A stretch of 8,800 bases of DNA. It comes from Acidimicrobiaceae bacterium. Its GTDB lineage: Bacteria > Actinomycetota > Acidimicrobiia > Acidimicrobiales > Acidimicrobiaceae. The stretch spans positions 1 to 8,800 of the forward strand of contig JABEUO010000003.1 of NCBI GenBank assembly GCA_013044415.1, in the 5' to 3' direction. Each line of letters opens with the position of its first letter. Position 1 is the first letter of the stretch. The notes beneath the pieces were generated by a model. The model ran no database searches. It saw only the letters and a program-made list of their open reading frames with translations, and was not told where the DNA came from. Shown in pieces: positions 1-6,900 of the stretch. A program made the position numbers and the translations under genes.

Positions 1-98
1 CGATGGGTTTTTACCGGTCCGAGACCCGGACAACTTTCAATGAACCGAGAAGGAGAAACTAGCCTCCGTTGCGGCTGTACTTCCTTCCCCTTGAAACT
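1..98. other. noncoding flank downstream of kdpE
   Basis: This stretch follows the kdpE stop codon in the direction of kdpE transcription and holds no coding region I can support. Read on the minus strand, an imperfect GC-rich inverted repeat lies at about 29-14 (CCGGGTC paired with GACCGG, one bulge). It is followed by an A-run rather than a T-run, so it does not look like an intrinsic terminator for kdpE. The gene left of the window edge is not visible. Confidence 0.5.
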
Positions 99-788
99 CT
101 ATTCCTTGAATTTGCCGGTTAGCTGGTAACCGACGCCGGGGACCGTCCTTACGAGCTCAGCTTCCTCGTCGAATATTTTCTTTCTGATCCGACTTACGTA
201 GACCCTTAGGTAGTGGGCTTGGTCACTTAGTCCGCTGCCCCAAACTTCTCGCAGGATCATCTGGTGGGTACACACCTTGCCTGCGTTTTTCGCAAGATAG
301 GCGAGAAGATCGAACTCTTTCTGGGTAAGTTCGACATCTTGAGACCCAATAAGTACCGACCTCGCCCGAAAGTCGATCTCGAGGTCACCGATGGTGATTG
401 CCGCTACGTCGGGTTCCGGAGTTCGCATTGAGGCGTGCTTTAGTGCTACCCGGATCCGGGCCTCGAGTTCGGCCATTGCAAAGGGCTTCGTGACGTAGTC
501 GTCCGCCCCCAAGTCCAAGGATTGGACCTTTCTCTTTTCGTCTCCCGAAGCCGATAAGACCAGGATTGGAACCTGGGTCCAACCCCTCAACTCCCGCACC
601 ACCTGGACTCCATCAAGATCTGGCAGGCCGAGATCTAATATGACGACATCGGGTTGAAACAGTGCCACGAGTTCGATGCCCTGCCTGGCCGAAATTGTCG
701 AACTGAGTTCGTGCCCGCGGGCCGATAAGGCGATTTCTAATGCCCTAAGTAGGGACTTATCGTCGTCGATTATCAGTATCTTCGCCAA
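99..788 (-). CDS. kdpE: KdpE-type OmpR-family response regulator
   Basis: This 229-residue cytoplasmic transcription regulator is the expected partner of KdpD, which phosphorylates it so that it activates K+ transporter genes. The receiver domain spans about residues 1-118. It has the acidic pair D8/D9, the phospho-acceptor D52 in the LDLGLPDLDG segment, S79 in place of the usual Thr/Ser switch residue, and K101 in the TKPF motif. An OmpR/PhoB winged-helix DNA-binding domain spans about 130-226 (ELTQKEFDLLAYL, VYVSRIRKKI, VRTVPGVGYQL). Length and motifs fit full-length KdpE. The start is TTG at 788-786, with a GGAG about 10 nt upstream. The gene lies 18 bp after the stop of the kinase gene on the same strand, so co-transcription is likely. 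Assignment to KdpE rather than another OmpR-like regulator rests on the receiver sequence and the KdpD neighbour. The kdpFABC target genes are not in the window. Confidence 0.93.
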   Translation of the reverse strand: MAKILIIDDDKSLLRALEIALSARGHELSSTISARQGIELVALFQPDVVILDLGLPDLDGVQVVRELRGWTQVPILVLSASGDEKRKVQSLDLGADDYVTKPFAMAELEARIRVALKHASMRTPEPDVAAITIGDLEIDFRARSVLIGSQDVELTQKEFDLLAYLAKNAGKVCTHQMILREVWGSGLSDQAHYLRVYVSRIRKKIFDEEAELVRTVPGVGYQLTGKFKE

Positions 789-806
789 CTCAGTCTCGCT
801 CCGGTT

Positions 807-2333
807 TCAGCTCGTGGCCTCCAAGTCCCCCGAATTGCTTGGATCGTAGCACCTAAGGGAGATAAAAAAGGTTGCACCCTCGAGTTTTGTGACACCCGTT
901 GCCAATCCGTCTACGATTCCAATCCGACCACCTTGCGCGAGGACGAAGCTCTTGGCTATCGCCAGGCCCAGTCCGGAGCCCTGAGAGGATTTCCCCTTTT
1001 CGTAAAGGTCGAAGACACTCTCCCAACTCGACTTCTCTACTCCCCGTCCAGAGTCGCTAACGAATAGTGTTAGCCAATCTCCTTGTTGCCTAGCGGTTAT
1101 CTCTATCGAAGCACCGTCAGATCCGGCCCGCATTGCGTTGTCGAGAAGATTTCCCAAAGCCTGGTGAAATAGTACAAAATCCGCAAGCACCAATGGAAGG
1201 TCCTTCGCAATGTCAAAGAGAATGTCTGGCTTGAAGGACGACCTCGATGAAATGACCGAATCAACTACCTCGGTGACCGCCGTCGGTTGGAGGTCCGCTC
1301 TAAATCCCCCGGCTTCAATTCGTGCCATGTCTAATAGGTTGCTGACGAGTCGATTGAGCCTATCGGTCTGTAGTTCCGAAGTCTCTAGGAGTTCATCGCG
1401 TTCAGAGGGTGTTAGCCGGTCTCCTAGCTCCGACATTGCAGATAGAGATGCCTTGATCGAAGCCAGTGGTGTCTTTAGGTCGTGGGAGACGGAACCCAAA
1501 AGGGCCCGCCGCCAGTTGTCGAGTTCCTCGAGTTCCTCGGTCCTTTTCGCTTTCTCTCGCAATAGGGCTTGGTCAATCGCAAGTGCCGCACTGTTGGCGA
1601 AGGTTTTTAGTAGTTCGACCTCGTGTGGACTGCCGGTGCCACCTTTAACCACGAGCAGTCCGACCGGATGGGAGAGGGTCTCCATAGCGAGCACATTTAG
1701 CTTGCTCTGGTCTTGAGTTTCTAGGTTAAAGAGGCTCGCCGGGCGAGGACGGTCGGGTACTACTAGTGATATCTCCTCCTTGGTAAGGGGAGATCCACTG
1801 AGCGAGTTGATCTCGAGGCCGGACTCGGTAGGGAGGAAGATCGCTACAGAGAGGTACCCGAAGTTATTTGCGAGTGAGTCGGTGACCCTTTGCAGAAGGG
1901 GTCCTAGACCACTTACGCCGATTAGGGCTTGGGAAGTCTGGGCTAAGCGATAGAAGTCATCGCCGTATGTTTTCGCCTTGAGCTGGGCCTCTTTGAGCCG
2001 GGAAACGACGGTCGACACTAGGACTACTACTACTACGTAAACGAACAACGAGACGAGGTTTTGCAGGGCACCTACGCTAAGGGTGTAATAGGGGGGAATA
2101 AAGAGGTAGTCAAAGGCCAAAAAACCGAGTAGTGCGCCCACCACCCCGACCCAAAAACCACCTACTACGACACCTATCACGACCGGGATGAGAAGGATGA
2201 AGGCCGGAGTGGCGATATCGAGGTGACTCCTCAGGAGCACCAATGCGACTGTCAAGAGGCACATAGACGCAAGCAGGTAAGCGAGACCAGTCGGGAAGCC
2301 CTGCGACGTCCTCTTAGCCGAAAAAGAGGTCAT
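807..2333 (-). CDS. kdpD: KdpD C-terminal half: membrane sensor histidine kinase
   Basis: This 508-residue protein matches the second half of a standard KdpD. An N-terminal DUF4118-like block with about four hydrophobic segments lies at residues 14-112 and includes the family-typical FDYLFIPPYYTLSV loop (74-87). A GAF-like domain follows at about 130-255. The dimerisation/phosphotransfer domain carries the H-box SVSHDLKTPLASI with H284. The ATPase domain has the N-box QALGNLLDNA (391-400), G1 DSGRGV (427-432) and G2 GSGLGLAI (452-459). It should autophosphorylate on H284 and pass phosphate to KdpE encoded just downstream. The cytoplasmic KdpD/UspA-like half that normally precedes the membrane block is missing and is encoded divergently at 2418-3593. 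The ATG start has no Shine-Dalgarno sequence. A TAACAT box 7 nt upstream suggests a leaderless transcript. All kinase motifs are intact, so this looks functional rather than decayed. Confidence 0.92.
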   Translation of the reverse strand: MTSFSAKRTSQGFPTGLAYLLASMCLLTVALVLLRSHLDIATPAFILLIPVVIGVVVGGFWVGVVGALLGFLAFDYLFIPPYYTLSVGALQNLVSLFVYVVVVVLVSTVVSRLKEAQLKAKTYGDDFYRLAQTSQALIGVSGLGPLLQRVTDSLANNFGYLSVAIFLPTESGLEINSLSGSPLTKEEISLVVPDRPRPASLFNLETQDQSKLNVLAMETLSHPVGLLVVKGGTGSPHEVELLKTFANSAALAIDQALLREKAKRTEELEELDNWRRALLGSVSHDLKTPLASIKASLSAMSELGDRLTPSERDELLETSELQTDRLNRLVSNLLDMARIEAGGFRADLQPTAVTEVVDSVISSRSSFKPDILFDIAKDLPLVLADFVLFHQALGNLLDNAMRAGSDGASIEITARQQGDWLTLFVSDSGRGVEKSSWESVFDLYEKGKSSQGSGLGLAIAKSFVLAQGGRIGIVDGLATGVTKLEGATFFISLRCYDPSNSGDLEATS

Positions 2334-2340
2334 TTAAGTT

Positions 2341-2346
2341 ATGTTA
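2341..2346 (-). promoter_or_regulatory. candidate -10 box for leaderless kdpD kinase-half transcript
   Basis: Reading the minus strand, TAACAT (4 of 6 matches to TATAAT) is followed by seven bases and then the ATG of the kinase half. With the usual distance from -10 box to transcription start, the transcript would begin at or within a base or so of the ATG. No Shine-Dalgarno sequence lies between box and ATG, consistent with leaderless initiation, which is common in actinobacteria. No convincing -35 hexamer is seen about 17 bp upstream. Confidence 0.35.
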
Positions 2347-2406
2347 GACCTATCGAGCAAAGTTTCTTATGGCCAGAAATGCTGGAGTCGGGTTCTTATA
2401 GCTGAT

Positions 2407-2413
2407 AAGGAGG
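2407..2413 (+). promoter_or_regulatory. strong ribosome binding site for the TTG-started KdpD N-terminal half
   Basis: AAGGAGG, a near-perfect Shine-Dalgarno core, lies four bases upstream of the TTG at 2418. It decides the start codon. The next in-frame candidate, the ATG at 2460, has no comparable site and would trim the protein close to the conserved KdpD domain. Confidence 0.6.
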
Positions 2414-2417
2414 CGAG

Positions 2418-3593
2418 TTGGCGGAGGATCGGCGACAGAACATCGACGAGCTACCCGATATGGTCGCACCTGCGGGGAAGTTTCGCCTATACCTTGGGGC
2501 CGCAGCCGGTGTCGGTAAGACGGTAGCGATGCTCGACGAGGGGAGGAGACGAAACGATCGTGGTACCGACGTCGTTATCGGCCTCGTGGAGTCCCATGGT
2601 AGGCCGTACACGGTGTCGAAGTGCGAGGGCCTCGAGACCATCCCAAAAAAGCTTGTCCACTATCGGTCGGCCGACTTCGAGGAGATGGACCTCGACGCAG
2701 TTATTGCGAGAAAGCCGGAACTAGTCCTGATCGATGAACTCGCCCACACCAACGTCCCTGGTAGTTCCAGGCACGAAAAGAGGTGGCAGGATGTTATGGA
2801 GATCCTGGAAAATGGCATCCATGTTCTGTCGACCCTCAATATTCAACACCTCGAATCGATTGCGGACGTCGTTGAGTCGATCACAAAGGTAAAAGTCCGA
2901 GAGCGGGTTCCGGATTGGGTTGTCAGGTCCGCCGATCAAATCGAACTAGTCGATTCGTCTCCTGAACAGCTAAGACGGAGACTTATTCATGGAAATGTAT
3001 ATCCTAAGGAGAAGGTCGCCGACGCACTAGTGAACTTCTTCAGGACCGAAAACCTCTCCGCACTTAGGGACCTCGCTTTAAGGTTCGTCGCCGACGAAAC
3101 CGAGGAAGAGCTACTTAGCTACCTAGCGCGAATTGGATCAACTGGAACCTGGGAGACCAGGGAGAGGGTTATGGCAGCGGTCACCGGTGCCCCCGGATCG
3201 GAATCGCTGATGCACCGGGCGGCGAGGATTGCGAGTCGATCAAAAGGTAAATTACTTGTGGTCCATGTCAAATCGTCCGACGCCAAGAGGATGAGCTCAG
3301 ACGCTTCACGCAAACTGGAGGGTCTTGCTCAAGACCTGGGGGCCGAGTACCAGGTCATAGTGGCAGACCAGGTCGCAGGGGCGCTGGTCTCCTTCGCACG
3401 GACCCAGCGGGTTACCCAGATAATCATGGGGGCGACGAGCCATTCAAGGTGGAAAGAGTTCACCCATGGATCAATCGTGTCCAAAGTTATCAGGGCCGCC
3501 GGAGAGTCTGGGATCGATGTGCACGTGATTGCGAGGCAAGAGGAACTCGGGCTGCTTTCAGAGAGAGAAGATTACGGCTCAACTGGCGGGTAA
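2418..3593 (+). CDS. kdpD: KdpD N-terminal half: stand-alone cytoplasmic KdpD/UspA-like sensor protein
   Basis: This 391-residue soluble protein corresponds to the cytoplasmic N-terminal half of KdpD. The KdpD domain covers about residues 20-230. It has a Walker A motif GAAAGVGKT (28-35), a Walker B-like VLIDELAHTN (103-112) followed by VPGSSRHEKRWQDV, and the NIQHLESIADVV segment (141-152). A universal-stress-protein-like domain covers about 250-375, ending in IIMGATSHSRWKEFTHGS and the typical IDVHVI. There is no membrane segment, histidine-kinase H-box or ATPase domain. In full-length KdpD this half is known to modulate the kinase's response to K+, ATP or c-di-AMP; c-di-AMP binding by the Usp domain is documented in Firmicutes, and I cannot judge it here. 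The gene is divergent from the kinase half, and the two proteins together equal one full KdpD. KdpD proteins consisting only of this half are known, for example in Anabaena. The start is TTG with a strong ribosome binding site. Action in trans on the membrane kinase is inference. Confidence 0.92.
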   Translation: MAEDRRQNIDELPDMVAPAGKFRLYLGAAAGVGKTVAMLDEGRRRNDRGTDVVIGLVESHGRPYTVSKCEGLETIPKKLVHYRSADFEEMDLDAVIARKPELVLIDELAHTNVPGSSRHEKRWQDVMEILENGIHVLSTLNIQHLESIADVVESITKVKVRERVPDWVVRSADQIELVDSSPEQLRRRLIHGNVYPKEKVADALVNFFRTENLSALRDLALRFVADETEEELLSYLARIGSTGTWETRERVMAAVTGAPGSESLMHRAARIASRSKGKLLVVHVKSSDAKRMSSDASRKLEGLAQDLGAEYQVIVADQVAGALVSFARTQRVTQIIMGATSHSRWKEFTHGSIVSKVIRAAGESGIDVHVIARQEELGLLSEREDYGSTGG

Positions 3594-3732
3594 AGTACGC
3601 CCAATAAAAGGCAGATGAGCGTTTTGTAATTTTTTGGTTCTGTTTCTGCTAAGCCCGGGTCTTGAATAACCCAAAAGGTCCGGAGCTGTTGAGCAGATTC
3701 AGGGTTTGCCAGAACTGTACTTAGTTACACCC

Positions 3733-3772
3733 TGGTAGGCTTCGAATCAGAAAGTGAAAGTTGGTAGCCTTC
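3733..3772 (+). repeat. imperfect direct repeat, 11 bp, two copies
   Basis: TGGTAGGCTTC at 3733-3743 recurs as TGGTAGCCTTC at 3762-3772, with one mismatch and a 29-bp offset. That is close to three helical turns, so two protein monomers could bind on the same face of the DNA. The second copy lies inside the loop and right arm of the adjacent inverted repeat. Function is unknown; a regulator binding site for the downstream gene is possible. Confidence 0.4.
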
Positions 3773-3779
3773 TCACTTT
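3751..3779. repeat. inverted repeat / stem-loop upstream of the globin/EAL gene
   Basis: AAAGTGA (3751-3757) pairs perfectly with TCACTTT (3773-3779). After a one-base bulge, AAG (3758-3760) pairs with CTT (3769-3771), leaving an 8-base loop. It lies about 160 bp upstream of the start codon. There is no following T-run on either strand, so it is more like an operator or an RNA structure than an intrinsic terminator. Confidence 0.4.
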
Positions 3780-3926
3780 GTGGGGTGCCCTTGGTGTGTT
3801 GACCATCAAACGGTATAGGTGCAGCCAAGCTAGCTTTTTCAAGGGTACTGCTTTAGGTCGTTTTTGGTCTGCATGATCCTTGGCGCCAGGTCGTTCGTTT
3901 GAAAAGAGCGTATGCTGACGAAACCC

Positions 3927-3935
3927 GGGGAGGGG
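3927..3935 (+). promoter_or_regulatory. ribosome binding site of the globin/EAL gene
   Basis: The purine-rich GGGGAGGGG ends seven bases before the ATG at 3943. It supports that start codon and strong translation initiation. Confidence 0.6.
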
Positions 3936-3942
3936 TCTAGGG

Positions 3943-6900
3943 ATGGAAGACGAGAAGAGCCGTGACGACACTCAAGACGATGAGTCCAGCGGCCCCAATT
4001 CATCTCCACGTATCTCTAGTCTGATACAGCTTGCTCGTGCAGTTTCGAGAGATTTCACGTCATACTTCTACGAGGTCTTTGCCAAACAGCCAGAAGTAGA
4101 GAGGTTCTTTAGCCATCTGAGCGAGCGGGAGATGAAGCACCAGCAAATCCAGTTCGGGTCGCTGATTTATGATCTGTTGAAGTCCAATCCCGACCAGGAG
4201 AACCTCAATCGGCGCCTAGAGATGCTCCATCACATGCACCGAATGGTCGGCCTCGATTCGGCGTGGATGGTTAGGGCGATTTCTCCTCTACTTTCGATGA
4301 TAAAAAAGACCTGCGACGAGGACCAGGCCCTCGCAGAGGATGCTACTGCTCTCGAGAGTATCGCTAGGGAACGCGTCTTGCAGCTGATCGAAGGTGCACT
4401 GACTGCGGAGGCTAAAGAGGCTGAACACCTAGCCTCGATTACCACTCGGATCACCAATATATGCAATTCGGTTACCTATGCGTCGGATCTTTTTTTGAAG
4501 AGCTTCGAAGTACTCGATTCAATCTCTGGGATAGATGGCATCTACCTCTCCAGGCCTGATGCCAATGGATGGTTAGAACCAGAACATATCGTTGGCTTTG
4601 CCTTTGCAAACTTCAAGTCGCTATCTAAGGCTGGGCTCATAGCCAAGGAGAGCATAAGGGTCGACCTACCAGAGGGACTCGGGGTTGACGGGAGGTCTTG
4701 GCGGAGCGGCGAGATTGAAACCAGCGGGAATATAGCAATCGACCCGACTATGCAACCCTGGGCTGGGGTGTACGGAGCGATGGGGATACGCTCTATGGCT
4801 GCGATTCCGATTACAGATTCCGCAGGCCGTCCAATAGCGCTTCTCTCATGCCATTCTCGATGGCCAGGTTACTTTGACGTTTCTACCCGACGATTCTTTC
4901 TCGACACCATCCGCCAGAAACTGGGTGCGGCACTGAGCGAACTCGACCAGAGCAAGGTTCTTTCGCACATTACCCGAATGGAGTATCGGAACTTCCTCTA
5001 CAAGGACCAGGTTAGGATGCTCTACCAGCCGATAGTAAGCCTTCGTAACGGCAAGGTGGTCAAGGTTGAGGCTCTGGCTAGGTTGGTGGACGATTCTGGG
5101 AAGATCGTCTCGCCGGCTGCCTTTCTTCCCGCTTTTGGAGCCGACGAGCTCTTTCACCTTTTTGGTCTCGGGCTCAAAGCAATTGGAGAGGCTCGCTCGA
5201 TCTGGAGTGCTCAAGGCTTCGATCCCCGGGTATCGATCAATCTCCCTCCCCAAGGACTGATCGATTCAAGATACCTCGAGGAGGTCAAACTAGCCATCCA
5301 GGAGATGTACGTCCGCCAGGAGAAGCTCACCTTGGAGGTAACCGAGGATGAGGAACTTAATGAACTAGAGGATATCGGGTCGATTATTGCCGAGCTCAAA
5401 GCGCTGGGAATTACCCTTTCGCAGGACGACCTAGGGGCAGGTTATAGCTCGCTTACCAGGCTCGAACGGATAGGTTTTGATGAAGTCAAGATTGACCAAG
5501 GCCTGGTGAGGAAGACCTCCGACCCGACTAATGCAATTTCACTGATCGAACACCTCGTCGATTTAGCACATGACCTCGGAATTCGTGTTGTGGTGGAGGG
5601 CCTGGAGTCAGTCGGTCTTATCGAAGTCGCCTCAGTACTCGGAGCCGACTTGGGGCAGGGTTATTCAATAGCGGCACCGATGGAGGCCAAGGCTCTGCTC
5701 GATTGGATCGCAACAATGGAGTGGGAGGTGGACCCATCCTATCCCAAGACCCAGTTTGGGATGTTGGCGGCCCTTGGAAGACTCATTACCACGATGAGGC
5801 GGTCGGGCCCGATGATGGCACAGCCGATGGCCAATGCGGCCCTCAAGGAGTTACGCCTATTATTCGGCGACTTCAAAACCACGAAGTTCAATCAATTGCT
5901 GGTGCGGATTGAGCACGCTGTAGAGACCTACATCCCGGACGAGATTGAGGCTGGGCTCGAGGAGTTAAGGGGACTTGTTCGTTATGAAGCGGTCGATTGG
6001 GGGAATAGGCCGTATGTTCCTCCTCGTAACTGGCATGGCTTCGCTGCGACGGGGGACGAAGACGAAATATCCCAACTCGCCCTAACCTTAGCCCTGAGGG
6101 GATTCCTCGAATATCTCGGGACTTTTCCGAGTAGAATCGCCGCTGCGGAGAGACTCTGCCTTGAAGTTGAGAAGCTAATTCCCGATACGCGAATGACAAT
6201 CTTCTCGGTTAAGGGCGGATTTCTTGAGATGGTGGTAAGTCCGAGTATCGCCTCGAACATCAGGGGCGCACTTCGATCTATGCCGATAGAGAATGGCTGG
6301 GGGACATCTGCGACGGCGGTGCTAAGAAGATCATCGGTGCTAATCAACGATGCCAATGTCAATTTACACTGTTCCAAGTTTGTCGAAGTCGATCCCGTTC
6401 TCAGCACGATCAGAGCTAGTTGGGCTTACCCGATTTGGCATGGTCTTTCGGATATAGTAGGTGTAATCAACTTGGTGTCAAGCAAGGAGATGCTGCCGAC
6501 CCCGCTTCAAAATGCCATGTTAGAAGCTGTCTGCGCCCTTGCCTCGCTCACCATAATCGAAGATGGGACGGTCGGAGGAACAACCCCGGCCGAAAGTAGA
6601 CCGATTTCGGGTTCAGGCTGTAGATTCAGCTTTTCAACTCTAACGTGGCGAATTATTGAAGTATCCGAGGGCGCTTGCTCACTCTATGGGTATTCCAAGT
6701 CTGAATTCCTCTCCAAGACGATCTTTGATCTAAATCCGGTACTCAGCGAGCGTATTTTAATGGACTTGATCCGTGTGATGGGTCCGGAGAACTCGGTACA
6801 TCTCTCGGTAGTTCACCGAAGAAAAGACGGCGAAGAACTCCGTGTCGAGTACCTTACGAGGCTCGACCATCGAAATGGGGAACAGTGTCTCAGTTCTCAA

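Larger units (their letters stand above)
2334..2417. promoter_or_regulatory. divergent intergenic region between the two kdpD halves
   Basis: This 84-bp gap separates the start codons of the two divergently transcribed kdpD parts and must contain or overlap the promoters of both. A short inverted repeat CCAG-aaatg-CTGG sits at 2373-2385, near the middle. On the plus strand a weak promoter-like pair can be drawn (TAGACC at 2345-2350 and TATGGC at 2368-2373, 17-bp spacer), but neither box is close to consensus. No longer KdpE-type direct repeat is obvious to me. The assignment as a regulatory region follows mainly from gene geometry. Confidence 0.55.
3594..3942. other. 349-bp noncoding region upstream of the globin/EAL gene
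   Basis: I see no credible gene here. A possible 74-codon minus-strand frame at 3747-3971 has no family resemblance and runs into the next gene. Just after the KdpD-N stop is an AT-rich patch with a T-run at 3630-3635, preceded by only very weak pairing (GCC 3599-3601 with GGC 3610-3612; ACGC 3597-3600 with GCGT 3619-3622). It is at best a poor terminator. The middle holds a stem-loop and a direct repeat, listed separately. Nearer the gene is the perfect 8-bp palindrome TGGCGCCA at 3881-3888. TATGCT at 3911-3916 is -10-like but lacks a matching -35. The length suggests the downstream gene has its own regulated promoter. Confidence 0.6.

Noticed and set aside
14..29. GC-rich inverted repeat after kdpE, considered as a terminator
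   Set aside because: In the kdpE direction it is followed by an A-run and not a T-run, and the stem has a bulge.
1210..1716. Plus-strand open frame of 168 codons opposite the kdpD kinase half
   Set aside because: It is antisense to the H-box/GAF region of a clearly conserved kinase, is rich in Ser and Arg as expected of a shadow frame, and resembles no family.
2397..2402. TATAGC considered as the -10 box for KdpD-N
   Set aside because: Transcription would start inside or after the ribosome binding site at 2407-2413, contradicting the strong AAGGAGG used for the TTG start.
3799..3819. TTGACC and TATAGG considered as a promoter for the globin/EAL gene
   Set aside because: The spacer between the two hexamers is only about 9-10 bp, far too short for a sigma-70-type promoter.
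3747..3971. Minus-strand 74-codon frame in the intergenic region before the globin/EAL gene
   Set aside because: No recognisable domain. It overlaps the ribosome site and start of the large gene and covers the repeats; probably chance.
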